In this document: positions 46,367-55,037 of the stretch, one piece after another
Layout of the letters: each line of letters starts with the position of its first letter
Numbering within the stretch: position 1 is the first letter of the stretch
Assembly (NCBI GenBank): GCA_910584265.1
Contig: CAJTZE010000017.1
Location: forward strand, 1 to 57,609
Length of the DNA stretch: 57,609 bases
Origin: an uncultured Dorea sp.
GTDB taxonomy: Bacteria > Bacillota > Clostridia > Lachnospirales > Lachnospiraceae
Direction: 5' to 3'
Position numbers and translations under genes: made by a program
The notes under the pieces: generated by a model
Seen by the model: only the letters and a program-made list of their open reading frames with translations
Told to the model about the DNA's origin: nothing
Database searches by the model: none

Positions 46367-47224
46367 ATGAATCAACAGAAGAAGAGTTTATTATTGGTAC
46401 ATATAGCAGTGTTGGGATTTGGACTGTCAGGCCTGTTTGGAAAACTGGTAACACAGCCGGCTGTCGTGATTTCCTGGGGCAGGGTGTTCTGTTCTTCCAT
46501 ATTTTTGTTTCTGCTTTTCAGAATTAGAAGACAGTCAGTTAAGCTGAAGGCCGGGAAGGATTTCCTGCTCCTGCTGGCAGCAGGCGTAATCCTTGCCATA
46601 CATTGGACCACCTTTATGCAGTCCATACAGGTGTCTACGGTGGCAGTTGGGACGCTGACATTTTCCACTTATCCGCTGTTTGTGACATTTTTAGAGCCGT
46701 ACATTTATCATGAGCGGTTAAAGAAATCCAGCGTGGTCTGCGCATGCGTGATGCTGGCAGGGGTTCTGCTTATTGTGCCGGAGTTCCAGCTGGGAAATGC
46801 CATGACCCGGGGAGTGATCTGGGGCATGATCGGGAGTTTCAGTTATGCAGTCCTGTCGCTGATGAACCGGAGCTTTTCGGACCGGTATCCCGGCGCGCTT
46901 GTTTCCCTGTATGAGCAGGGGACGGCGGCGGTGGTGCTTCTGCCTGCATTATTTTTCCTTCATCCTGCATTTACGGGAAGGGATATCGCGGGACTTATCA
47001 TTCTCGGCGTCGCATTTACGGCCGGAGCACATTCCCTGTTTATAGAAGGCCTGAAGCATGTGAAGGTGCAGACGGCGGGCATCATATCCGGCCTGGAATC
47101 GGTGTATGGGATTCTGGCGGCCTTCTTTGTGCTGAGAGAGGTACCGGGACTTAGGGAGCTCACCGGCGGGGCCGTGATACTGGGCGTTGTGTTTTATTCC
47201 ACGCTGGATTCAGCGAAGGAATAG
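46367..47224 (+). CDS. DMT-superfamily (EamA) transporter
   Basis: 285 residues, ten membrane segments in two EamA repeats (about 10-140 and 150-280). Marks: GLSGLFGKLVTQPAVVISWG in the first repeat and HVKVQTAGIISGLESVYGIL in the second. Family members export amino acids or other metabolites; the direction and substrate are unknown. The ATG at 46367 is the probable start, with GAGTGAGGG somewhat far upstream; an in-frame ATG at 46319, almost directly after the previous stop, is possible. Confidence 0.82.
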   Translation: MNQQKKSLLLVHIAVLGFGLSGLFGKLVTQPAVVISWGRVFCSSIFLFLLFRIRRQSVKLKAGKDFLLLLAAGVILAIHWTTFMQSIQVSTVAVGTLTFSTYPLFVTFLEPYIYHERLKKSSVVCACVMLAGVLLIVPEFQLGNAMTRGVIWGMIGSFSYAVLSLMNRSFSDRYPGALVSLYEQGTAAVVLLPALFFLHPAFTGRDIAGLIILGVAFTAGAHSLFIEGLKHVKVQTAGIISGLESVYGILAAFFVLREVPGLRELTGGAVILGVVFYSTLDSAKE

Positions 47225-47293
47225 GGGGTTGTTGATTTTGAGAAATCCGCATGTTACAATTGATGAGATTATAAAAGAAATGGGGTAAATGAA

Positions 47294-47812
47294 ATGGAAA
47301 ATCCAATTATTTCAATCGAAATGGAAAACGGCGATATTATGAAGGCGGAGCTGTATCCGGATGTGGCGCCGAATACGGTAAATAATTTTATCTCACTGGT
47401 AAAGAAGGGGTATTATGACGGACTGATTTTCCACCGGGTGATCAGCGGCTTTATGATCCAGGGCGGGTGTCCTGACGGAACCGGTATGGGAGGCCCGGGA
47501 TATCAGATCAAAGGCGAGTTTGCGCAGAATGGATTTGCCAATGAGCTGCGCCATACCGAAGGCGTATTATCTATGGCGCGGGCGATGCATCCAGATTCTG
47601 CGGGATCTCAGTTCTTTATTATGCATAAGGATTCTCCGCATCTGGACGGACAGTATGCGGCCTTCGGCATGATCATTGAGGGTATGGACGTGGTAAATAA
47701 GATTGCGGCTGTACCGACGGATTACAGCGACCGTCCGATGGAGACGCAGATGATGAAAAAGGTTACGGTTGACACTAAGGGAGCGGACTATCCGGAGCCG
47801 GAGAAGGAGTAG
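47294..47812 (+). CDS. Peptidyl-prolyl cis-trans isomerase, cyclophilin type
   Basis: 172 residues, one cyclophilin domain, cytoplasmic (no signal peptide). Catalytic region IFHRVISGFMIQGGCPDGTG with the active-site Arg, then LSMARAMHPDSAGSQFFIM and the binding-site segment HLDGQYAAFG. A folding helper that acts at proline bonds. Short acidic tail. Weak ribosome binding site (GGGGT). Confidence 0.92.
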   Translation: MENPIISIEMENGDIMKAELYPDVAPNTVNNFISLVKKGYYDGLIFHRVISGFMIQGGCPDGTGMGGPGYQIKGEFAQNGFANELRHTEGVLSMARAMHPDSAGSQFFIMHKDSPHLDGQYAAFGMIIEGMDVVNKIAAVPTDYSDRPMETQMMKKVTVDTKGADYPEPEKE

Positions 47813-47852
47813 GATAATTAGAATCTGGAAAGATAAGGAGGCTGAAACTATT

Positions 47853-48707
47853 ATGGAAAGGATGGTTCAGACCGAAGATTTAATCTTTGAATATGCGAAA
47901 CGGGATGAAGAAGGCAATGTGATCGGTTCTTACCGGGCTATCGACCAGGTGAATCTGAAGGTGGAAGCAGGGCAGTTTATTGCAATTCTTGGACATAACG
48001 GTTCGGGAAAGTCTACGCTGGCCAAGCACATCAATGCGATTTTAGTACCTACAGAGGGTACGGTGTGGGTCGGCGGAAGAGATACCAGCGACGCAGATGA
48101 GCTGTGGAATGTAAGACAGTCTGCCGGTATGGTTTTTCAGAATCCGGATAATCAGATCATCGGTACTGTTGTGGAAGAGGACGTGGGGTTCGGACCGGAG
48201 AATCTGGGAGTCCCCACAGACGATATCTGGGAACGGGTGGAGGAGAGCTTACGGGCGGTCGGCATGCTTTCCTACCGGCACCATTCGCCGAATAAGCTAT
48301 CCGGAGGGCAGAAGCAGAGGGTTGCCATTGCGGGAGTTATTGCCATGCGGCCGAAATGTATCGTGCTGGATGAACCGACAGCCATGTTAGATCCCAGCGG
48401 ACGGAAGGAAGTGCTCCGCACCGTGGAGGAGCTCAGGAAGCAGGAGAAGGTAACCGTAATCCTGATTACCCATTACATGGAAGAGGTGATAGACGCAGAC
48501 CGTGTATTTGTTATGGATCACGGGCACGTAGTGATGGAGGGGACGCCAAGAGAAATCTTCTCCCAGGTGGATGCATTAAAGGAATACCGCCTGGATGTTC
48601 CGCAGGTAACGATACTTGCAGATGAACTAAAGAAACGCGGACTGGATATTCCGGCCGGGATTTTGAGGAAGGAAGAGCTGGTGGAGGCGATATGTCGATT
48701 AAAATAG
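47853..48707 (+). CDS. ecfA1: Energy-coupling factor transporter ATPase EcfA1
   Basis: 284 residues. Walker A GHNGSGKST, Q-loop FQNPDNQI (typical of EcfA1), signature LSGGQKQRVAIAG, Walker B CIVLDEPTAMLD and the switch ITHYMEEV. One of two ATPases that power group II ECF vitamin importers shared by many substrate-binding S components. The ATG at 47853 has AAGGAGG eleven bases upstream; an ATG at 47862 is an alternative. The end overlaps ecfA2 by sixteen bases. Confidence 0.93.
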   Translation: MERMVQTEDLIFEYAKRDEEGNVIGSYRAIDQVNLKVEAGQFIAILGHNGSGKSTLAKHINAILVPTEGTVWVGGRDTSDADELWNVRQSAGMVFQNPDNQIIGTVVEEDVGFGPENLGVPTDDIWERVEESLRAVGMLSYRHHSPNKLSGGQKQRVAIAGVIAMRPKCIVLDEPTAMLDPSGRKEVLRTVEELRKQEKVTVILITHYMEEVIDADRVFVMDHGHVVMEGTPREIFSQVDALKEYRLDVPQVTILADELKKRGLDIPAGILRKEELVEAICRLK

Positions 48708-49543
48708 AACACTTGAATTATATATACAGTCAGGGGACCGCCTATGAAAAACAGGCACTGAAGGATATCTGCCTGGAGATTCCCCACGGGGAATTTGTGG
48801 GGATCATCGGCCACACCGGGTCGGGAAAGTCTACGCTGATCCAGCATCTGAACGGCTTGATCAAGGCGGCTGACGGAGAGATTTACTATAATGGAGAAAA
48901 TATTTACAGCGGGAATTACAATATGAAGGAGCTCCGCAATCAGGTGGGGCTGGTATTTCAGTATCCGGAGCATCAGCTGTTTGAGGTGGACGTGCTTTCG
49001 GATGTCTGTTTCGGTCCGAAAAACCAGGGGCTTTCCAGAGAAGAATGCGAAAAACGTGCAAGAGAGGCGCTGAGGCTTGTGGGACTCAAGGAAAAGTATT
49101 ACCAGTCCTCGCCGTTTGAATTGTCCGGCGGACAGAAGCGGAGGGCGGCGATTGCCGGGGTTCTTGCCATGCGTCCGAAGGTTCTGGTTTTAGATGAGCC
49201 GACGGCGGGACTGGATCCGAAGGGACGGGACGGGATTCTGGATCAGATCTCATACCTGCATAAAGAAAGCGATATGACGGTTATCCTGGTGTCCCACAGT
49301 ATGGAGGATATTGCAAAATATGCGGACCGGATTATTGTGATGAACCAGGGACAGGTAATGTTTAACAGCACACCGAAGGAAGTGTTTGCCCATTATAAAG
49401 AGTTGGAAGCGGTAGGGCTTGCCGCGCCGCAGGTGACCTACATTATGCATGAGCTTGAGGAGAAGGGACTTGCCGTGGACACAAGGGCGGCTACGGTAAA
49501 AGAGGCCGCGGACAGTATTATGGAGGTGCTTGGCAATGATTAG
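48692..49543 (+). CDS. ecfA2: Energy-coupling factor transporter ATPase EcfA2
   Basis: 283 residues. Walker A GHTGSGKST, Q-loop FQYPEHQLFE (typical of EcfA2), signature LSGGQKRRAAIAG, Walker B VLVLDEPTAGLD, switch SHSMED. It pairs with EcfA1 and EcfT. Starts inside ecfA1 and overlaps ecfT by eight bases, a tightly coupled operon. Confidence 0.93.
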   Translation: MSIKIEHLNYIYSQGTAYEKQALKDICLEIPHGEFVGIIGHTGSGKSTLIQHLNGLIKAADGEIYYNGENIYSGNYNMKELRNQVGLVFQYPEHQLFEVDVLSDVCFGPKNQGLSREECEKRAREALRLVGLKEKYYQSSPFELSGGQKRRAAIAGVLAMRPKVLVLDEPTAGLDPKGRDGILDQISYLHKESDMTVILVSHSMEDIAKYADRIIVMNQGQVMFNSTPKEVFAHYKELEAVGLAAPQVTYIMHELEEKGLAVDTRAATVKEAADSIMEVLGND

Positions 49544-50360
49544 AGATATTACGATCGGACAATATTATCCGGCGAAGAGCATACTCCACAGACTGGATCC
49601 GAGAGTGAAGCTGACGGCGACGGTGCTGTATCTGATTTCCCTGTTTTTATTCAAGAATGTATCAGGGTATCTTATTGCAACCGTTTTTCTGGCAGTTATT
49701 ATCCGTCTGTCAAAGGTTCCCTTTCGATATATTATGCGGGGAATGAAGCCGGTTGTTATGCTTCTTATGATCACGCTTTTGTTTAACCTCTTTCTGATCA
49801 GGGAGGGAGCGGTGATTTTTTCGGCATGGATATTTACCATAACAGAGGGAGGCTTGAGAAATGCAGTCCTGATGGCAGTACGTTTGATCTATCTGATTAC
49901 CGGTTCGTCGCTTATGACCTTTACTACAACGCCCAATGAGCTGACCGATGGGATAGAGAGCCTGTTAAAGCCTCTTGGGAAACTGCATGTGCCGGTGCAC
50001 GAGATTGCGATGATGATGTCCATTGCCCTGAGGTTTATTCCGATCCTTCTGGAGGAGACGGATAAGATCATGAAGGCCCAGATAGCCAGAGGTGCGGATC
50101 TGGAGAGCGGAAATATCCTACAGAAGGCGAAGAGCATGATCCCGATCCTGGTGCCACTGTTTGTGTCGGCCTTCCGCCGTGCCAATGACCTGGCGATGGC
50201 TATGGAGGCGAGGTGTTACCGCGGCGGGGAAGGGCGGACGAAGATGAATCCCCTTCGGTACACCGGGCGAGATAGGGCGGCTTATGGAATAGTGATCCTA
50301 TATGTAATAGGAGTGGTATTGATCGGCAGATATGTACCCCTTCACATCTGGATCTTTTAG
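49536..50360 (+). CDS. ecfT: Energy-coupling factor transmembrane protein EcfT
   Basis: 274 residues, about five membrane segments, with the two Ala-Arg-Gly-type coupling helices: AQIARGADLE and RANDLAMAMEARCYRGGEGR. It links the ATPases to S components. The ATG at 49536 with GGAGGTG upstream is preferred to a TTG six bases earlier. No S component is encoded in the window; those genes are expected elsewhere. Confidence 0.93.
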   Translation: MIRDITIGQYYPAKSILHRLDPRVKLTATVLYLISLFLFKNVSGYLIATVFLAVIIRLSKVPFRYIMRGMKPVVMLLMITLLFNLFLIREGAVIFSAWIFTITEGGLRNAVLMAVRLIYLITGSSLMTFTTTPNELTDGIESLLKPLGKLHVPVHEIAMMMSIALRFIPILLEETDKIMKAQIARGADLESGNILQKAKSMIPILVPLFVSAFRRANDLAMAMEARCYRGGEGRTKMNPLRYTGRDRAAYGIVILYVIGVVLIGRYVPLHIWIF

Positions 50361-50372
50361 AAAGGGATGGGA

Positions 50373-51116
50373 ATGAGACGGATTAAGCTTACGGTTGCAT
50401 ATGACGGAACCGATTACTGCGGCTGGCAGCTCCAGCCCAACGGAATTACGGTTGAAGAGGTGCTGAACCGGGAAATCAGCGGACTTACCGGAGAAAATAT
50501 CCGGGTCATAGGAGCCAGCCGGACGGATTCGGGAGTCCATGCCCTTGGAAATATAGCAGTATTTGATACAGAGAGCCGGATTCCGCCGGAACGCATGTCC
50601 TACGCGCTGAATCAGCGGATGCCGGAGGATATCGTGATCATGAAGTCAGAGGAGGTTCCTGTGGAATGGCATCCAAGGTATCAGGATGTCATTACCAAAA
50701 CCTATGAATATCATATCTATAATGCGGCTGTTCCGAATCCTATGAAACGGAGAACCTCTGCGTTCGTATCATTTCCGCTGGATATAGAGCGGATGAGGAA
50801 GGGCGCGTCACATCTGGAGGGAGAACATGATTTTGTCAGCTTCTGCAATGTGAGAACGAATACTTCGGATACGGTGCGGACTGTACATGAGATACAGATT
50901 GACAGGGAAAGGGATGAAATTGTTATCCGGATTACAGGAAACGGATTCCTATATAACATGGTAAGGATCATTGCGGGGACTTTGATCCGCGTGGGCCGGG
51001 GCTTTTATGAGCCGGAGAAGGTCATAGAGATTCTTGAGGCAGGGAAACGAACAGAAGCGGGCGTGACGGCTCCTCCTCAGGGATTGGTGTTAACAGAAAT
51101 TAAATATGGAAGATGA
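50373..51116 (+). CDS. truA: tRNA pseudouridine(38-40) synthase TruA
   Basis: Makes pseudouridine at positions 38-40 in the anticodon stem. 247 residues with the catalytic aspartate D52 in GASRTDSGVHALG and family blocks LTVAYDGTDYCGWQLQPNG and GNGFLYNMVRIIAGTL. The ATG at 50373 is chosen over 50367 because AAAGGGA is then properly spaced. Last gene of the ecf-truA unit. Confidence 0.94.
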   Translation: MRRIKLTVAYDGTDYCGWQLQPNGITVEEVLNREISGLTGENIRVIGASRTDSGVHALGNIAVFDTESRIPPERMSYALNQRMPEDIVIMKSEEVPVEWHPRYQDVITKTYEYHIYNAAVPNPMKRRTSAFVSFPLDIERMRKGASHLEGEHDFVSFCNVRTNTSDTVRTVHEIQIDRERDEIVIRITGNGFLYNMVRIIAGTLIRVGRGFYEPEKVIEILEAGKRTEAGVTAPPQGLVLTEIKYGR

Positions 51117-51123
51117 TTTTTGT

Positions 51124-51209
51124 GCCGGTGCAGGATGGCCTATTAAATTATTTTGTGCAATTTGTCAATTGACAGGGCAAAATAGGGCGTTCTGCATCGG
51201 CGTTTTTTT
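51124..51209 (+). terminator. Terminator after truA
   Basis: GCCGGTGCAG (51124-51133) pairs with CTGCATCGGC (51192-51201) around an AT-rich loop, followed by seven T (51203-51209). Confidence 0.7.
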
Positions 51210-51223
51210 ATGCAAAAATGCGA

Positions 51224-51252
51224 TAGACATTTGAAATGGAGAATGGTATATT
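51224..51252 (+). promoter_or_regulatory. Promoter of the Na/Pi transporter gene
   Basis: TAGACA (51224-51229), 17 bases, TATATT (51247-51252), about 50 bases before the start codon. Confidence 0.55.
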
Positions 51253-51305
51253 AAAAAATGGGATAAAAGGAATTAGGGAGTAAGCTTTCTACAAAGGAGG
51301 ATGTT

Positions 51306-53192
51306 ATGGACATATTTTCGATGGTATTATCATTGCTTAGCGGAGTAGCCTTGTTTCTCTTTGGCATGTCGCTGATGGGAGACGGTCTTAAGATGGTTGC
51401 GGGTAATAAGCTGGAGGCATTTCTCTATAAGATGACGAATACACCGTTAAAAGGGGTCGCTCTGGGAGCCGGAGTTACGTCAGTAATCCAGTCATCATCT
51501 GCTACGACGGTTATGGTGGTCGGATTTGTTAACTCTGGTATGATGAAGCTTAGGCAGGCAATCGGTATCGTCATGGGTGCCAATATCGGTACCAGTATTA
51601 CCGGATGGATTTTATGTCTTTCTTACATAGAAGGATCCAGCGGGCTTGCTAAAATCTTATCAACGGCGACCATCAGTGCAGTAGTGGCGATTGCCGGTAT
51701 GCTGTTCCGTATGCTGTCCAAGAGGACTGTATATCGAAATGTAGGTAATATTATGCTGGGTTTTTCCATCCTGATGTTCGGCATGCAGACCATGAGCGGG
51801 GCAGTTGCGCCGTTAAAAGAGAGCGAGGCATTTACCAGTACGCTGACTATGTTCTCGAATCCGATCGCAGGTATCCTTCTTGGCATTGCATTTACGGCGG
51901 TCTTACAGAGTGCGTCCGCCTCGGTAGGTATCCTGCAGGCGCTGTCTGTTACCGGTTCTCTTACCTTTGCTACGGCGTATCCGATTATTCTGGGTATCGG
52001 CGTAGGCGCGGCCTGTCCAGTATTGATTTCCGCAATCGGCGCCAATAAGAATGGTAAAAGAACTGCGTTGATTTATCTGCTGAACGACTTATTCGGAATG
52101 CTGATCTGGTCAATTGCATTTTACAGTGTGAATGCCATTGTGCATTTTACTTTTTTAAATATGACGATGAGCCCGGTTATGATTGCGACGGTTAATACGG
52201 TATTCCGTGTCGCAACGGTATGCGTACTCTTTCCGTTTATTCCGAAGCTTGAGAAACTGGCAAAGGCGCTCATTAAGGATAGCGAGGAAGATCTTGAGGA
52301 TGATGCGAACTTTGATATGCTTGAGGAGCGTCTGCTCAGATATCCGGCTCTGGCAATCGGACAGTCTAACCGGGTTATGAATGATATGGCGAAAAAGGTC
52401 CGTAAGAACGTGGGCCGTTCCCTGAACCTGATCAATGATTTCAGTCAGGATAAGTTTAACAAGGTTCAAAGGAAAGAGGATCTGATCGATAAGTTTGAAA
52501 CAAAACTCGGCGAGTATCTGATGCTGCTGACCAAGAGAGAGCTGAACACTATCCAGACCAGACAGGTATCGCTCTATCTGCACATCATCAGTGACCTGGA
52601 GCGGGTAGGAGACTATGCGTCGAATGTGGCGAGGGTAACGAATAATATACATGAAGGCAATATTTCTATGTCTGAAGAGGCGAGGGCTGAACTGAATGTA
52701 GTTATGGACGCAGTGCGCGAGACTGCGGAGATGGCGGTGCAGAGTGTGGAAAAGCATGACAAGGAAAAAGCAATGCGGGTGAAATCTCTGGCGGCGGTTG
52801 TAACTGCGCTCTGTGAGGAATTGAAGATGCGCCATGTGATCCGGCTGAGCCACGGAGACTGTGACCTGACACAGGGAACCGTATTCAACGACCTGCTGAA
52901 CAGCCTTGACCGTATTGTGGCACACTGTACCGGTGCGGCCAGTGCGATGGTAAAAATGTACGAGACAGATTCGGATATGCATATCCATACTTCGACGATA
53001 GCAGACGACGGAAAAGAAGAGTATAGAAGGCTTCTCGTGGAGAATGCAAAGAGATACAGAGATTTATTTACTGAGTATCAGGAGAAATATAATATCGAGA
53101 AGAGTAAAGACCGTCCGCTCAGTATGGAACCTGAGCCTGAAACTGAAAAAAAGGGTAAAAGCAAAGACAGCAAAAATAAGAGTATCCTATAA
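51306..53192 (+). CDS. Na/Pi-cotransporter family protein with C-terminal PhoU-like domain
   Basis: 628 residues. Two Na/Pi cotransporter repeats with the paired signatures QSSSATTVMVVGFVNSG (residues 62-78) and QSASASVGILQALSVTG, about nine membrane segments to residue 330. A helical PhoU-like domain (about 350-560) follows, and a charged tail ends in Lys, Ser and Asp repeats. Members take up phosphate with sodium; the PhoU part probably limits uptake. AAAGGAGGATGTT precedes the ATG. It is a single-gene unit between its promoter and the T-box downstream. Confidence 0.9.
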   Translation: MDIFSMVLSLLSGVALFLFGMSLMGDGLKMVAGNKLEAFLYKMTNTPLKGVALGAGVTSVIQSSSATTVMVVGFVNSGMMKLRQAIGIVMGANIGTSITGWILCLSYIEGSSGLAKILSTATISAVVAIAGMLFRMLSKRTVYRNVGNIMLGFSILMFGMQTMSGAVAPLKESEAFTSTLTMFSNPIAGILLGIAFTAVLQSASASVGILQALSVTGSLTFATAYPIILGIGVGAACPVLISAIGANKNGKRTALIYLLNDLFGMLIWSIAFYSVNAIVHFTFLNMTMSPVMIATVNTVFRVATVCVLFPFIPKLEKLAKALIKDSEEDLEDDANFDMLEERLLRYPALAIGQSNRVMNDMAKKVRKNVGRSLNLINDFSQDKFNKVQRKEDLIDKFETKLGEYLMLLTKRELNTIQTRQVSLYLHIISDLERVGDYASNVARVTNNIHEGNISMSEEARAELNVVMDAVRETAEMAVQSVEKHDKEKAMRVKSLAAVVTALCEELKMRHVIRLSHGDCDLTQGTVFNDLLNSLDRIVAHCTGAASAMVKMYETDSDMHIHTSTIADDGKEEYRRLLVENAKRYRDLFTEYQEKYNIEKSKDRPLSMEPEPETEKKGKSKDSKNKSIL

Positions 53193-53208
53193 AAGATAGA
53201 AGAACAGC

Positions 53209-53237
53209 TTGACAATAGTTTGGAAATCAGTTAGACT
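53209..53237 (+). promoter_or_regulatory. Promoter of the T-box-tyrS transcript
   Basis: Perfect TTGACA (53209-53214), 17 bases, TAGACT (53232-53237). Transcription would start near 53244. Confidence 0.85.
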
Positions 53238-53249
53238 ATCCAGCAAATA

Positions 53250-53548
53250 GAGTAGTAAAGGCTGAGAAAAGAAGAAGTAATATTTCCCGCACCCTTACAG
53301 AGAGCGGCCGGCAGGTGAGAGGCGCAAGAAGGAGAGAAATATGAATACATCTTGGAGCCGCGCACCGAAGGGGATTCTGGGTATGTACAGGCAGAGTACC
53401 GGAAAGCCAGCAGGCTGTGACGTATGGCGCACGTTACGCGCGGAGGCTGCGGCCGCAGCCGTTGAGACCGGAAGCGAGAGCATTCGGTGAAATAAGGTGG
53501 TACCACGAAGTATATTCGTCCTTATCCGTTATGGATAAGGACGTTTTT
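53250..53548 (+). promoter_or_regulatory. Tyrosine T-box riboswitch
   Basis: A roughly 300-base leader that senses uncharged tRNA-Tyr. The T-box sequence AAGGTGGTACCACG is at 53494-53507. The terminator stem CGTCCTTATCC (53517-53527) with GGATAAGGACG (53533-53543) and five T follows. Stem I has the AGAGAG and GTGAGAGGCG elements near 53301-53325, and the specifier is probably TAC (Tyr) at 53346-53348 in GAATACATC. The downstream gene is tyrosyl-tRNA synthetase, which agrees. Uncharged tRNA would stabilise the antiterminator and allow transcription. Confidence 0.93.
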
Positions 53549-53564
53549 ATTATCTGGGAATCCA

Positions 53565-53717
53565 GTGATATTCTTTCTTGGTGTAATTAATACGTTAAGC
53601 GCCGGAGGGGACACGACGATTGCATGCATGCTGTTTAAATATTTGAAATACAGGGATGGCTGTTATATTCTGGATCATCCTACAGACTGTGGGTTTATTG
53701 CTTTTGTAAAGCATTAA
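53565..53717 (+). CDS. Short open frame between T-box and tyrS, possibly a remnant
   Basis: GTG at 53565 to TAA at 53717, 50 codons, containing FFLGVINTLSAGGDTTIACM, then LFKYLKYRDGCYILDHP and CGFIAFVKH. It looks protein-like, not random, but I cannot name the family, and there is no good ribosome binding site. The frame is open back into the terminator loop. It may be the 3' remnant of a lost gene that the T-box once controlled, or a short coding spacer. Confidence 0.3.
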   Translation: MIFFLGVINTLSAGGDTTIACMLFKYLKYRDGCYILDHPTDCGFIAFVKH

Positions 53718-53751
53718 TTATTATGATATAAGATGTAAAGGAGAGGGAAAT

Positions 53752-54975
53752 ATGGGAATTTATGAAGAACTTCAGGCGCGGGGACTGATCGCGCAGGTAA
53801 CAGATGAGGAACGGATCAGAGATCTGGTGAACAATGGAAAGGCAGTGTTCTATATTGGTTTTGATCCGACGGCAGACAGCCTTCATGTGGGACATTTTAT
53901 GGCGCTGTGTCTGATGAAACGCCTGCAGGAGGCAGGTAATAAGCCGATTGCACTGATCGGCGGCGGAACCGCCATGATCGGCGACCCGTCGGGAAGAACC
54001 GATATGAGGCAGATGATGACACCGGAAACCATTCAGCATAACTGTGAATGCTTTAAGAAGCAGATGAGCCGTTTTATTGACTTTTCCGAGGGTAAAGCGC
54101 TTATGGTAAATAATGCAGACTGGCTGATGGATCTGAATTATATCGAGGTGCTCAGGGAAGTGGGCGCACATTTCTCTGTAAACCGTATGCTCTCGGCAGA
54201 GTGCTATAAGCAGCGTATGGAGAAGGGGCTGAGCTTTTTGGAATTCAACTACATGATTATGCAGAGCTATGATTTCTATGCACTGTTCCAGAAATACGGC
54301 TGTAATATGCAGTTCGGCGGGGACGACCAGTGGAGCAATATGCTCGGCGGCACAGAACTGATCCGCCGTAAGCTGGGCGAGGATGCAGGCGCGATGACGA
54401 TTACGCTTCTTTTGAATTCCGAGGGTAAGAAGATGGGAAAGACCCAGAGCGGCGCAGTGTGGCTTGACCCGGAGAAGACTTCGCCGTTTGAGTTCTACCA
54501 GTACTGGAGAAATGTGGCGGATGCAGATGTGCTGAAATGTATCCGTATGTTGACCTTCCTTCCATTGGAGGAGATCGATAAGATGGATTCCTGGGAGGGC
54601 GCACAGCTGAATACTGCGAAGGAAATCCTTGCTTATGAGCTGACCAGGCTGGTACACGGCGGGGAGGAAGCCGAGAAGGCACAGACTGCGGCAAAGGCAC
54701 TGTTCAGCCAGGGCGCGGCGGCAGATATGCCGACAGCAGAGCTTGCGGCAGAGGATTTTGCAGAGGAAAACATGGATATCTTAAGCGTCCTGGTGAAAAG
54801 CGGACTGGTTCCTTCAAGGGCGGAAGCGAGACGTGCGGTACAGCAGGGCGGCGTGACGGTAGATGGAGAAAAGGTAACGGATATCAAGGCCGCCTACAGT
54901 GCAGAGGCATTTGCAGGCGAAGGCATGGTAGTAAAGAAAGGAAAGAAGAATTTCCGCAGAGTAATCATGAATTAA
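53752..54975 (+). CDS. tyrS: Tyrosyl-tRNA synthetase
   Basis: Charges tRNA-Tyr. 407 residues, class I, TyrZ/TyrS bacterial type: HIGH-like HVGH at 45-48 in FDPTADSLHVGHF, the tyrosine pocket segment NYMIMQSYDF and GGDDQWSN, KMSKS-like KKMGKT, and a C-terminal S4 RNA-binding domain (LVPSRAEARRAVQQGGVTVD). GGAGAGGG precedes the ATG. Controlled by the T-box upstream. Confidence 0.96.
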   Translation: MGIYEELQARGLIAQVTDEERIRDLVNNGKAVFYIGFDPTADSLHVGHFMALCLMKRLQEAGNKPIALIGGGTAMIGDPSGRTDMRQMMTPETIQHNCECFKKQMSRFIDFSEGKALMVNNADWLMDLNYIEVLREVGAHFSVNRMLSAECYKQRMEKGLSFLEFNYMIMQSYDFYALFQKYGCNMQFGGDDQWSNMLGGTELIRRKLGEDAGAMTITLLLNSEGKKMGKTQSGAVWLDPEKTSPFEFYQYWRNVADADVLKCIRMLTFLPLEEIDKMDSWEGAQLNTAKEILAYELTRLVHGGEEAEKAQTAAKALFSQGAAADMPTAELAAEDFAEENMDILSVLVKSGLVPSRAEARRAVQQGGVTVDGEKVTDIKAAYSAEAFAGEGMVVKKGKKNFRRVIMN

Positions 54976-54983
54976 GAGGGAAA

Positions 54984-55023
54984 AAGAGGATTGCATGTTC
55001 AAAAAGGGTGCAATCCTCTTTTG
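54984..55023. terminator. Terminator after tyrS
   Basis: AAGAGGATTGCA (54984-54995) pairs with TGCAATCCTCTT (55009-55020), then TTG. Lies between convergent genes and may serve the minus-strand glycosidase too. Confidence 0.85.
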
Positions 55024-55037
55024 TGTTTGTGAAATAA

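Noticed and set aside
47237..47288. Micro frame LRNPHVTIDEIIKEMG before the cyclophilin gene
   Set aside because: Only 16 codons with no start signal; could be a remnant but too short to support.
52155..52988. 277-codon antisense open frame inside the Na/Pi transporter
   Set aside because: Shadow frame rich in His, Arg and Ile, without ribosome binding site or recognisable fold.
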